In this document: one piece after another, positions 51,681 to 60,479 of the stretch
How the letters are laid out: each line of letters opens with the position of its first letter
How positions within the stretch are numbered: position 1 is the first letter of the stretch
NCBI RefSeq assembly: GCF_015291725.1
Contig: NZ_CP030038.1
Coordinates: forward strand, 3,833,001 to 3,897,000
DNA length: 64,000 nt
Direction: 5' to 3'
DNA from: Bradyrhizobium sp. CCBAU 51765
Lineage (GTDB): Bacteria; Pseudomonadota; Alphaproteobacteria; Rhizobiales; Xanthobacteraceae
Made by a program: the position numbers and the translations under genes
Notes under the pieces: generated by a model
Database searches by the model: none
What the model saw: the letters and a program-made list of their open reading frames with translations, nothing else
What the model was told of the DNA's origin: nothing

Positions 51681-52406
51681 ATGAAGAAGAGTTTGTTGCT
51701 TGCCGCTGTCAGCCTCGTCGCGCTCAGCGCGGCTGCACCGGCGATGGCTGCTGACCTCGCGGCGCGGCCCTACACCAAAGCTCCGCCGGCGGCGATCGCT
51801 GCCGTTTACGACTGGAGCGGCTTCTACATCGGCGTCAACGGCGGTGGCGGTTCGGCGGATACGTCGTGGGACCTCGTCAACTTCGGTCCTGAAGGTTCGC
51901 ACAACTCGACCGGCGGCACGGTCGGTGGCCAGATCGGCTATCGCTGGCAGACCGGCCAGTTCGTTTTCGGTGTGGAAGGCCAGGGCAACTGGGCCGACTT
52001 CTCGGGCGACAACATCAGCCTGATCGCCGCCGGCAATCGTAACCGGACCAGGATGGACGCATTTGGGCTCATCACCGGTCAGGTTGGCTATGCCTGGAAC
52101 AACGTCCTGCTCTACGTGAAGGGTGGTGCGGCCGTCGTCAGCAACAAGTACGACGTCTACAGCGTTGCCACGGGTGCAAATATCGACAACGCGGACGAGA
52201 CCCGCTGGGGCGGCACGGTTGGTGCAGGCCTGGAGTTCGGTTTCGCTCCGAACTGGACGGTCGGCGTCGAGTACAACCACATCTTCCTCGGCGACCAAAA
52301 TGTCACCTTCGCCAGTGGTGCAGTCGACCGCATCAAGCAGGACGTCGACATGGGCCTCGTCCGCCTGAACTACAAGTTCGGCGGCCCGCTGCTGGCTCGC
52401 TACTAA
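51681..52406 (+). CDS. Outer-membrane beta-barrel protein, Omp25/RopB-like
   Basis: A 241-aa porin-like protein: signal peptide MKKSLLLAAVSLVALSAAAP...AMAADLA, then YDWSGFYIGVNGGGGSADTS, the opening strand of the Omp25/Omp31/RopB family, and eight predicted strands ending LVRLNYKFGGPLLARY. Aromatic-rich strands (VGGQIGYRWQTGQFVFGVEG; VGAGLEFGFAPNWTVGVEYN) support the barrel. It is a single-gene unit with a strong terminator after it. These proteins are abundant surface structural proteins. Confidence 0.92.
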   Translation: MKKSLLLAAVSLVALSAAAPAMAADLAARPYTKAPPAAIAAVYDWSGFYIGVNGGGGSADTSWDLVNFGPEGSHNSTGGTVGGQIGYRWQTGQFVFGVEGQGNWADFSGDNISLIAAGNRNRTRMDAFGLITGQVGYAWNNVLLYVKGGAAVVSNKYDVYSVATGANIDNADETRWGGTVGAGLEFGFAPNWTVGVEYNHIFLGDQNVTFASGAVDRIKQDVDMGLVRLNYKFGGPLLARY

Positions 52407-52435
52407 GACAGCTCGCTCAACGCGAGCGGCTGACG

Positions 52436-52465
52436 AAAGCCCCGGCTTCGGCCGGGGCTTTTTTA
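52436..52465 (+). terminator. Rho-independent terminator of the barrel-protein gene
   Basis: AAAGCCCCGGC, loop TTCG, GCCGGGGCTTTTTT: an extended stem with a stable tetraloop and a run of T, 30 bases after the stop. Confidence 0.95.
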
Positions 52466-52577
52466 TTGAGTACATTCAGCGAGTTAACCATCCCGTTTCG
52501 CGCGGTCTCGGATCGCTTGACTCCCCTGAACAAAATGAGAACAATGTTCTTCATACGTTCCAACAAGGGAGCAGGCC

Positions 52578-52676
52578 ATGTTCAGGGTTTTCGTGGAAGA
52601 AGCCGCCGCACTGGCGTCCATCACGCTGTTCGTCGGGATGATCGCGATCTGGGCGCAGGTGATTCCGCAGCTCTAG
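52578..52676 (+). CDS. 32-residue membrane peptide
   Basis: ATG at 52578 is preceded by AAGGGAGCAGG at proper spacing; the ORF encodes 32 residues: MFRVFVEEAAALASITLFVG, then MIAIWAQVIPQL, with a single hydrophobic helix. It stands alone between the terminator at 52465 and dnaE, with an AT-rich upstream stretch (about 52460-52570) that may hold a promoter. I believe a very similar peptide is present in other Bradyrhizobium genomes, but this was not checked. Function unknown. Confidence 0.6.
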   Translation: MFRVFVEEAAALASITLFVGMIAIWAQVIPQL

Positions 52677-52876
52677 GCCGGTGAGCGTGCCGCTGCCGCT
52701 TGGGGAAAAGCGGGACGACGTGGCCGATCGGCCGCTCCGGCGTGGACTCTGGAGCAGTGACGCCCCAACATTGCGAGGCGAGTCGGCCGGGCGATGCAGG
52801 ATCCTCGTTTGATCTGCCTGACATCTCCCGGCGTTGGCGACCGCTCCATTTCATCTCAAGAGGCCGTCACGCGACC

Positions 52877-55800
52877 ATGCCGAGCGCCGGATTCGTTCAC
52901 CTTCACGTTCACTCGGCCTATTCGCTGCTCAAGGGCTCGATCAAGATCGCCAAGCTCGCCGAGCTTGCCAAGAAGGACCACCAGCCCGCGCTGGCGCTGA
53001 CCGACACCGACAATCTGTTCGGTGCGCTGGAGTTCTCCGACAAGATGGCGAGTTCGGGCATCCAGCCGATCGTCGGCTGCGAGCTGGCCATCGATTTCGG
53101 CGACCAGGATCCGAATGCGCGCAACGCGATGGGACCGTCGCGGGTGGTGCTGCTGGGAGCGCAGGAGCGCGGCTATCGCAGCCTGATGCGGCTGAACTCG
53201 CGCGCGTTCCTGGAATCGCCGGACAGCCATGCTCCGTTCATCAAGTTCGATTGGCTCGAGGGTGAGACCGAAGGCCTGATCGCGCTGACGGGCGGACCGG
53301 ACGGGCCGATCTCGCTGGCGCTCGCCGGCGGTCATGCCGAACTCGCCGCGCAGCGCTGCGAGCGTCTGGCCGGCCTGTTCGGCGACCGCCTCTACGTCGA
53401 ATTGCAGCGCCACAACTCCGAGAAGGAGCGGCGCGTCGAAACCGGCTTGATCGACATCGCCTACGCCAAGGGACTGCCGCTGGTTGCGACCAACGAGCCG
53501 TATTTCGCCACGACCGACGATTACGAGGCCCATGACGCGCTCCTCTGCATCGCGGGCGGGCGGCTGATCGCCGAGACCGAGCGCGAGCAGCTCACGCCGG
53601 ATCATCGCTTCAAGACGCGCGCCGAGATGGCGGTGCTGTTCGCCGACATTCCGGAGGCGCTGGCCTCGACGGTGGAGATCGCCGAGCGCTGCTCGTTCCG
53701 GCCGATGACGCGCAAGCCGATCCTGCCGTTCTTCACCGTCGGCGCCGCGTCGAGCTCGGATGCGGCTGCGGTGGAGGCCGCCGAACTGAAGCGGCAGGCG
53801 GAGGAGGGGCTCGCCAACCGCCTGCGCGTGCATGGCCTGTCGCAGGGCACGACGGAAGAGACCTACGCCAAGCGGCTCGCCTTCGAGCTCGACGTCATCA
53901 CCCGCATGAAATATGCGGGCTACTTCCTGATCGTGTCCGACTTCATCAAATGGGCGAAGTCGCAAGGGATTCCGGTCGGGCCGGGGCGCGGTTCCGGCGC
54001 CGGCTCGCTGGTCGCCTGGGCGCTGACCATCACCGACCTCGATCCGATCAAGTTCGGCCTGCTGTTCGAGCGCTTCCTCAATCCCGAACGCGTCTCGATG
54101 CCGGACTTCGACATCGACTTCTGCCAGGACCGCCGCGGCGAGGTGATCCAGTACGTGCAGCAGCGCTACGGCCGCGACCAGGTCGCGCAGATCATCACCT
54201 TCGGTACGCTGCAGGCGCGCGGCGTGCTGCGCGACGTCGGCCGTGTCCTGCAGATGCCCTATGGCCAGGTCGACAAGCTCACGAAACTGGTGCCGCAGAA
54301 TCCCGCTGCGCCGGTGACGCTGGCCGCCGCGATCGAGAGCGAGCCGAAGCTGCAGGCGTTTCGCGACGAAGACCCGGTGGTGGCGCGCGCCTTCGACATC
54401 GCGCAGCGCCTCGAAGGCCTGACGCGCCACGCCTCGACCCATGCGGCCGGCATCGTGATCGGCGATCGCCCGTTGAGCGAGCTCGTGCCGCTCTACCGCG
54501 ATCCCAAATCCGACATGCCGGTGACCCAGTTCAACATGAAATGGGTCGAGCCCGCGGGGCTCGTGAAGTTCGACTTCCTCGGCCTGAAGACGCTGACCGT
54601 GCTCGACGTCGCCTGCAAGCTGCTCAAGCCGCGCGGCATCGATGTCGATCTCGCGACGCTGCCGATCGACGATGCCGAGAGCTACCAGATGCTGGCCCGG
54701 GGCGACGTGGTCGGCGTGTTCCAGGTTGAAAGCCAGGGCATGCGGCGGGCGCTGATCGACATGCGCCCGGACCGTTTCGAGGACATCATCGCGCTGGTCG
54801 CGCTCTATCGACCGGGCCCGATGGCGAACATCCCGACCTACTGCGCGCGCAAGCACGGCGACGAGGAGCCGGAATATCTGCATCCCGTGCTGGAGCCGAT
54901 CCTGAAAGAAACCTTCGGCGTCATCATCTACCAGGAACAGGTGATGCAGATCGCGCAGGTGATGTCGGGCTATTCGCTCGGCGACGCCGACCTCTTGCGC
55001 CGCGCCATGGGCAAGAAGATCCGCGCCGAGATGGACAAGCAGCGCGACATCTTCGTCGCGGGCGCGGTGAAGAACGGCGTGCCGAAGGGGCAGGCCGAGA
55101 CCATCTTCGAGCTCCTGGCGAAGTTTGCCGACTACGGCTTCAACAAGAGCCACGCGGCGGCTTACGCGCTGGTGTCCTACCACACCGCCTACATGAAGGC
55201 GCATTATCCGGTGGAGTTCATCGCCGCGTCGATGACGCTCGATCTCAACAACACCGACAAGCTCTCCGAATTCCGCTCCGAGGCGCAGCGTCTCGGCATC
55301 AAGGTCGAGCCGCCCAACATCAACCGGTCGGGCGCGACCTTCGAGGTCGGCGAGAAGACCATCTATTATGCGCTCGCAGCGCTCAAGGGCGTCGGCATCC
55401 AGGCGATCGAGCAGATCATCGCGGAGCGGACCAGAGGCGGCCTGTTCACCTCGCTCGCCGATTTCGCCGCCCGGGTCTCGCCGCGCGCGATCAACAAGCG
55501 CATCATCGAAAGTCTCGCCGCCGCCGGCGCCTTCGATTCGCTGGAGCCGAATCGGGCGCGCGTCTTTGCCGGTGCCGACTCGATCCTCGCCGCCTGCCAG
55601 CGCGCGCACGAGGCAGCGACCATCGGCCAGAACGACATGTTCGGCATGTCGGCGGATGCGCCGACCATCATGCTGCCGCAGGTCGAGCCGTGGCTGCCGG
55701 CCGAACGGCTGCGCCGCGAATACGACGCGATCGGCTTCTTCCTGTCGGGACATCCGCTCGACGACTACGCGACCGTGCTGAAGCGGCTGCGGGTGCAGAG

Positions 55801-56380
55801 CTGGGCCGAGTTCTCGCGCGCGGTGAAGACCGGCGCCACCGCCGGCAAGGTCGCCGCCACCGTGGTCTCGCGCATGGAGCGGCGCACCAAGACCGGCAAC
55901 AAGATGGGCATCATGGGCCTGTCGGATCCGACCGGCCATTTCGAGGCGGTGCTGTTCTCCGAAGGCCTCGCGCAATATCGCGACGTGCTGGAGCCGGGCG
56001 CGGCCGTGCTGCTGCAGCTGGGCGCCGAGCTTCAGGGCGAGGACGTGCGCGCTCGCGTGCTTCATGCCGAGCCGCTCGATGACGCCGCGGCCAAGACGCA
56101 GAAGGGCCTGCGCATCTTCCTGCGCGACACCAAGCCGCTGGACTCGATCGCCAAGCGTTTGGCCGGGCCCGACATGGCGGCCTCGAACGGCGGCGCGCCG
56201 AAAGTCGGCAGTCCCGCACTTGCGCCGCGCTCCAACGGCGACGGCGAGGTCTCGCTGGTGATGATGCTCGACCTCGAGACCGAGGTCGAGATGAAGCTGC
56301 CCGGCCGCTTCAAGGTCTCGCCGCAGATCGCCGGCGCGATCAAGGCAGTCGCGGGCGTGGTGGACGTGCAGCAGCTCTGA
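52877..56380 (+). CDS. dnaE: DNA polymerase III subunit alpha
   Basis: The 1167-aa replicative polymerase. PHP domain at the start (FVHLHVHSAYSLLKGSIKIA; ALTDTDNLFGALEF); polymerase active-site regions PVGPGRGSGAGSLVAWALTI and the aspartate motif MPDFDIDFCQDRRGEVI; then TRHASTHAAGIVIGD and the C-terminal helix-hairpin-helix and OB-fold (ALKGVGIQAIEQIIAERTRG; GKVAATVVSRMERRTKTGNK). ATG 52877 is the family start; the frame's 59-codon upstream extension is not coding-like. dnaE near lolCD is typical in Rhizobiales. Confidence 0.96.
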   Translation: MPSAGFVHLHVHSAYSLLKGSIKIAKLAELAKKDHQPALALTDTDNLFGALEFSDKMASSGIQPIVGCELAIDFGDQDPNARNAMGPSRVVLLGAQERGYRSLMRLNSRAFLESPDSHAPFIKFDWLEGETEGLIALTGGPDGPISLALAGGHAELAAQRCERLAGLFGDRLYVELQRHNSEKERRVETGLIDIAYAKGLPLVATNEPYFATTDDYEAHDALLCIAGGRLIAETEREQLTPDHRFKTRAEMAVLFADIPEALASTVEIAERCSFRPMTRKPILPFFTVGAASSSDAAAVEAAELKRQAEEGLANRLRVHGLSQGTTEETYAKRLAFELDVITRMKYAGYFLIVSDFIKWAKSQGIPVGPGRGSGAGSLVAWALTITDLDPIKFGLLFERFLNPERVSMPDFDIDFCQDRRGEVIQYVQQRYGRDQVAQIITFGTLQARGVLRDVGRVLQMPYGQVDKLTKLVPQNPAAPVTLAAAIESEPKLQAFRDEDPVVARAFDIAQRLEGLTRHASTHAAGIVIGDRPLSELVPLYRDPKSDMPVTQFNMKWVEPAGLVKFDFLGLKTLTVLDVACKLLKPRGIDVDLATLPIDDAESYQMLARGDVVGVFQVESQGMRRALIDMRPDRFEDIIALVALYRPGPMANIPTYCARKHGDEEPEYLHPVLEPILKETFGVIIYQEQVMQIAQVMSGYSLGDADLLRRAMGKKIRAEMDKQRDIFVAGAVKNGVPKGQAETIFELLAKFADYGFNKSHAAAYALVSYHTAYMKAHYPVEFIAASMTLDLNNTDKLSEFRSEAQRLGIKVEPPNINRSGATFEVGEKTIYYALAALKGVGIQAIEQIIAERTRGGLFTSLADFAARVSPRAINKRIIESLAAAGAFDSLEPNRARVFAGADSILAACQRAHEAATIGQNDMFGMSADAPTIMLPQVEPWLPAERLRREYDAIGFFLSGHPLDDYATVLKRLRVQSWAEFSRAVKTGATAGKVAATVVSRMERRTKTGNKMGIMGLSDPTGHFEAVLFSEGLAQYRDVLEPGAAVLLQLGAELQGEDVRARVLHAEPLDDAAAKTQKGLRIFLRDTKPLDSIAKRLAGPDMAASNGGAPKVGSPALAPRSNGDGEVSLVMMLDLETEVEMKLPGRFKVSPQIAGAIKAVAGVVDVQQL

Positions 56381-56510
56381 GGTCGCCGGCACCGCCGCAA
56401 ACCAAAGCTTAACTATTTGGCTCGCGTGTGGTTTCGAAGTCGCTCGAGCGCAGCTATCAGTTGTCGACTCGACGAACTCGTTTGACGAGAAACCTGGAAG
56501 GGCAACGACC

Positions 56511-57254
56511 ATGTGCGACAAATGCTCCGAAAATCTGCATCAACCTGTTGCTCCTTCCCGGCGCTCCATGATGCTCCTCGCAACGTCGGCGCTTGCGGCG
56601 GCGGCGTTTGGCGGGGCCGCCTTCGCCAAGGAGAAGAAGGCGCCGCCGAAGCCGCAGAACGTGCTGTCGCCCGATGCGGCGCTGAAGCGGCTGTTGGAAG
56701 GCAATGCGCGCTACGTGTCGGGCGTGTCGCGCCGCCACGACTTCAAGCATGAGCGCGAGGCATTGGTAGGCGGCCAGAATCCCTACGCGGCCGTGCTGAG
56801 CTGCGCCGATTCTCGCATCGCGCCCGAATATGCCTTCGACAGTGGACGCGGAGACCTGTTCGTGTGCCGCGTCGCCGGCAATTTCGCTGGCGACGAGACC
56901 GTTGCGAGCATGGAATACACCGTCGCGGTGCTCGGAACGCCCCTGATCCTGGTGCTCGGCCACGACAATTGCGGCGCGGTCGATGCGACCATCAAGTCGC
57001 TGAAGGACGACAAGCCGCTGCCGGGGCACATCCCCACGCTGGTCTCCGCGATCGCGCCGGCGGTGAAGACGGCGGCCCAGCAGAGCGGGAATGCGCTCGA
57101 CAACGCCATTCGCCAGAATGTCCTCGACAACGTCGCCAAGCTGAAATCGGCCGCGCCGATCCTCAACGCGGCGGTCGAGCAGGGCAAGCTCAAGGTGGTC
57201 GGCGGTATCTATCGGCTGAGCACAGGAAGCGTCGAGTTGGTCGCCCAGGGCTGA
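56511..57254 (+). CDS. Beta-carbonic anhydrase with export signal
   Basis: A 247-aa carbonic anhydrase. Zinc ligands and the Asp-Arg dyad: AVLSCADSRIAPEYAFD, and LVLGHDNCGAVDATI. It has an N-terminal twin-arginine-like signal (PSRRSMMLLATSALAAAAFG, GAAFAKE), so it is probably exported, unlike the usual cytoplasmic beta class. Ahead of the signal lies MCDKCSENLH, a CxxC pair that could bind metal in the cytoplasm before export. Single gene, following dnaE by 130 bases. It hydrates CO2, possibly for periplasmic pH or CO2 balance. Confidence 0.9.
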   Translation: MCDKCSENLHQPVAPSRRSMMLLATSALAAAAFGGAAFAKEKKAPPKPQNVLSPDAALKRLLEGNARYVSGVSRRHDFKHEREALVGGQNPYAAVLSCADSRIAPEYAFDSGRGDLFVCRVAGNFAGDETVASMEYTVAVLGTPLILVLGHDNCGAVDATIKSLKDDKPLPGHIPTLVSAIAPAVKTAAQQSGNALDNAIRQNVLDNVAKLKSAAPILNAAVEQGKLKVVGGIYRLSTGSVELVAQG

Positions 57255-57618
57255 GCCCACCCGAGCATCGAGGCCTGGCGGTCGCGCCTCTTTCCTCCAG
57301 AGGCCGGCCGCAAGGTCGACAAGCAGCAATCACCCTCGCGATGACGTCGGCATAAGATCCGGGGCCGGTCGATTTCTCGCCCGTTGACGAATCGGCTGCC
57401 CGGACGACCGCCGCCGAATTGAGATTGGCCGAGTGATCCGCCGGCGAGAGGACGCGTCGCGATATCGTCGCAGCGGGGCTGACGCCGGCGATGGGGCGGC
57501 CATGCCACCGCCTCAATCCAAGCTTTTTCGTCGTTCAAGCCTTTCGTTCAACCGCCGTTCAGCCGGCTGCGCGCCTCATGCGTGCCGGACCTCGACAACA
57601 ATAGCGGGCGAGCAAGCC
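57255..57618. other. Gap before the pseudo-caspase gene
   Basis: These 364 bases have no supported gene. An in-frame extension of the next gene starts at 57433, but the protein there is Arg-rich and lacks signal character, so I treat it as non-coding leader. No hairpin with T-run was seen. Confidence 0.5.
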
Positions 57619-60267
57619 ATGCGTGGGACGCTCAGAGCTTTCATCTGCCTTCTGCTGCCGATCCTGGCCCTCGCCGCCGGCGTACCGGAACCGGCGCGCG
57701 CCCAGCAGCCGGAAAAGCGCCTCGCGCTCGTGGTCGGCAACGGCGCCTACGCCAAATCGCCGCTGGCGACGACGGCCAACGATGCCGGCCTGATCGCGCA
57801 GACGCTCCAGGCGGCGGGCTTCGACGTGGTCGGCGCGCGCGATCTCGACGGCGACACGCTGCGCAAGAGCTTGCGCGATTTCATTCAGAAGGCCCAGGCT
57901 TCGGGCCCGGGCACCGTCGCGATGATCTATCTCGCCGGCTACGGCGTGCAGCTTGCCGGCGAGAACTATTTCATCCCGGTCGATTCCAACATCACCCGCG
58001 ACACCGACATACCGACCGAGGCCCTGCGCATCAGCGACTATGCGCGCCAGCTCGCATCCATTCCGCTCAAGGCCGGCATCGTCGTGCTCGACGCGGCGCG
58101 CGCACAGCCCTTCATCGAGGGCGGTCAGCCGATCGCGAGCGGCCTGGCGCTGGTCGAGCCCGAGCCGAACATGCTGATCGCCTTCAACGCTGCGCCCGGC
58201 ACGGTGGCGCCGGAGGAACCTGGGCCTTACGGCATCTATGCCCAATCGCTCGCCGAGATGATCCGCACCGGCGGCCTGCCGCTGCCCGAGGTGTTCGATC
58301 GCGTGCGCTTGCGCGTCAACGAGGCCTCCAAGGGCGCGCAGGTGCCCTGGAACGAGCAGAAGATATCGGCGCAATTCTCGTTCTTCGAGCGTGGGCCCGA
58401 CGCGCCGCCGTCGGAGACCACGCCCGACCAGGTCGCTGCGATCCGCAACAAGCCGATCCGCGATCTCGGCGTGCAGGATGCCTATGCCGCCGCGCTCGAG
58501 CGCGACACGCTGACGGCCTATGAGGAGTTTCTCGCGGCCTATCCGAGTGACCCGCTTGCAAAGCGCGTCATGGCGATCGTGGCGGCGCGCCGCGAGGCGA
58601 TCACCTGGCGGCGAACCTATCGCGCCGATACGCCGGACGCCTATTGGTCGTATCTGCGCCGCTATCCGCGCGGGCCGCATGCAGGCGATGCCCGGCGCAG
58701 GCTCGCGATCCTGACTGCGCCGCTCGAGCCGCCGCCGACTTTCACGATGCTGGACTACGACGTGCCGCCACCGCCGCCGGAGGAGGTCATCTATGTCGAC
58801 CGTCCGGTGCTGTATTTCAGCGATCCCGATTTCGGCTTCGCGCCGCCACCGCCGCCGCCGGTCTATTATCTGCCGCCGCCGCCGCCGGATTTCGTCGTGC
58901 TGCCGCCGCCGCTGCCTGTTGTCGGCCTGTTCGTGCTGCCGCAGCCGGTGTTCGTGCCGATCCCGGTATTCGTCAGGCCGCCGGTCTATGTCGCGCCGCC
59001 GCCGAACAACATCATCTTTCAGAACATCCACAACACCACGGTCATCAACACCGTGATCAACCGCCCGCCGGCGCCGCCGCCGGCCGCGGGGCCGCCCGGT
59101 CCGGGCAATCTGGCCCCGGCGGTTGCCGGCCGCGCCACGCCGGCAGGTGCCGCCGTGCCGCAGGCAGTCGTGCAGCGCGCCGCGTTGATCCAGCAGGGCA
59201 AGGCGCCGATGCCGCCGAGCGCGACGATCCAGCCGACGGGGAGACCGGGTATCGCGGCTCCAGCTCCGGCCAGTGTCGCTCCTGCCACGACAGCGCAGCC
59301 GCCGGCTGCGGCCAGGCTGCCCCAAGCCAATACCTTGCCGGCACCCAATACCCCGCCGGGAACTCCTGGCGGTCCCCCGGCGGGCACGGCGCCCGGCGCC
59401 GTCATGCCGCGCGGCACGCCCGGTCCGGGCGCGACGGCACCCGCCGGCAACGTTCCTGCTGCGACACCTCAAGCGCCGGCGGCCACCAGGCTGCCGCAGG
59501 CCAACACGCTGCCGGTGCCGGGAACTCCGGGCGGACCGCCTCCGGCCGGGGCAGGGGGCGCGCCCGGCGCCGCTCCGCCTCATGGCAGACCAGCTGCCAC
59601 CGCCACGACGCCCTCCGGCAACGTCCCGCCGGCATCACCGAGCGCGGCAACCGCTACAGCGCCCAACCACCCACCGGCTCCCGGAAGCTCGACGCCGCCG
59701 TCCGCAGGCCTGCCCAGGCCGCCGGGGCCGACAACGCCACCTGCGGCTGACCTGCGCGGCAGGCCGGCCGGGTCCCAGTCGGGCGCTTTGCCGCCGCCGA
59801 GCGCGGCCCCCGGCAAGCCGGTCGTCCCGCCCACGGTCAAACCCGCGGCACCGCCACCGCCGCCAGTGGCGGCGCGGGGGCCGTCCGGAGTTCGGGATCA
59901 CCGGCCCGCACCACCGCCGCAGGCCGCCAGGCCTGCCGCACCGCCACCGCATCCTCAGGCCCTGGCGAAGCCGCCGCCGCCTCCGCCGCGAGTCGCGCCA
60001 CCCCCGCCGCCGCGCACCGCGCCTCCGCCCGTGGCCGTGGCCCGACCGGCGCCACCGCCGCCCGTTGCTCGACCGGCGCCGCCTCCGATGGCGCGTCCTG
60101 CGCCACCTCCGCCTCCGATGGCACGGCCCGCGCCGCCGCCACCTCCGGTCGCGCGGCCTGCACCGCCTCCCATGGCGGCCGCGCCGCCGCGTGCGGCGCC
60201 GCATCCGCCGGCACGGCCAGCCGGCCCGCCACCAAAGACCTGTCCGCCTGGCCAGCCGAAATGCTAG
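57619..60267 (+). CDS. Secreted caspase-like protein with substituted catalytic dyad and Pro-rich tail
   Basis: An 882-aa protein. Signal peptide (MRGTLRAFICLLLPILALAA...ARAQQ), then a peptidase C14-like domain (EKRLALVVGNGAYAKSPLAT; GFDVVGARDLDGDTLRKSLR). The His motif reads YLAGYGVQLAGENYFIPVD with Tyr108 in place of catalytic His, and the Cys motif reads VVLDAARAQPF with Ala160 in place of Cys; both are expected inactive. A helical segment follows (AYEEFLAAYPSDPLAKRVMA; YWSYLRRYPRGPHAGDARR). From about residue 370 to the end it is Pro/Ala/Gly-rich with long PPPPP runs, ending PPPKTCPPGQPKC. Probably a non-enzymatic envelope protein. Confidence 0.85.
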   Translation: MRGTLRAFICLLLPILALAAGVPEPARAQQPEKRLALVVGNGAYAKSPLATTANDAGLIAQTLQAAGFDVVGARDLDGDTLRKSLRDFIQKAQASGPGTVAMIYLAGYGVQLAGENYFIPVDSNITRDTDIPTEALRISDYARQLASIPLKAGIVVLDAARAQPFIEGGQPIASGLALVEPEPNMLIAFNAAPGTVAPEEPGPYGIYAQSLAEMIRTGGLPLPEVFDRVRLRVNEASKGAQVPWNEQKISAQFSFFERGPDAPPSETTPDQVAAIRNKPIRDLGVQDAYAAALERDTLTAYEEFLAAYPSDPLAKRVMAIVAARREAITWRRTYRADTPDAYWSYLRRYPRGPHAGDARRRLAILTAPLEPPPTFTMLDYDVPPPPPEEVIYVDRPVLYFSDPDFGFAPPPPPPVYYLPPPPPDFVVLPPPLPVVGLFVLPQPVFVPIPVFVRPPVYVAPPPNNIIFQNIHNTTVINTVINRPPAPPPAAGPPGPGNLAPAVAGRATPAGAAVPQAVVQRAALIQQGKAPMPPSATIQPTGRPGIAAPAPASVAPATTAQPPAAARLPQANTLPAPNTPPGTPGGPPAGTAPGAVMPRGTPGPGATAPAGNVPAATPQAPAATRLPQANTLPVPGTPGGPPPAGAGGAPGAAPPHGRPAATATTPSGNVPPASPSAATATAPNHPPAPGSSTPPSAGLPRPPGPTTPPAADLRGRPAGSQSGALPPPSAAPGKPVVPPTVKPAAPPPPPVAARGPSGVRDHRPAPPPQAARPAAPPPHPQALAKPPPPPPRVAPPPPPRTAPPPVAVARPAPPPPVARPAPPPMARPAPPPPPMARPAPPPPPVARPAPPPMAAAPPRAAPHPPARPAGPPPKTCPPGQPKC

Positions 60268-60338
60268 GAGGCTGAAGGGGCAGGGATGACCGGGAAGCGA
60301 CAGGAGCTTGCGGGCGGCCCGGACGGCCCCTTATTTCC

Positions 60339-60366
60339 TTGCTTCTGGCCGAAATGGCGCTATATA
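60339..60366 (+). promoter_or_regulatory. Probable rpsB promoter
   Basis: TTGCTT at 60339-60344 and TATATA at 60361-60366 with a 16-base spacer. The -10 lies within the palindrome GCGCTATATAGCGC (60357-60370). It is 114 bases before the rpsB ATG, leaving a long leader, as expected for an autoregulated ribosomal protein operon. Confidence 0.55.
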
Positions 60367-60479
60367 GCGCGCCATCTCACACGGAAACATGGCTCACAAG
60401 GCCGTCCGGTGGCAACCGGGGCGAGAACGCTCCGTTTTGCTCACACGTTTCCGGAGGAACCAACCGGAGAATTAGAACG

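Noticed and set aside
52856..56521. 1221-codon minus-strand frame opposite dnaE
   Set aside because: It lies opposite a complete DnaE with all polymerase motifs; the frame is open only because of third-position GC bias.
57933..58101. Active metacaspase
   Set aside because: The positions of the catalytic His and Cys read Tyr and Ala, so protease activity is not supported; described as a pseudo-caspase instead.
59010..60267. CRISPR-like or tandem-repeat array in the Pro-rich coding region
   Set aside because: The repetition is codon-level (CCG/CCA runs) within one open frame without regular repeat-spacer structure.
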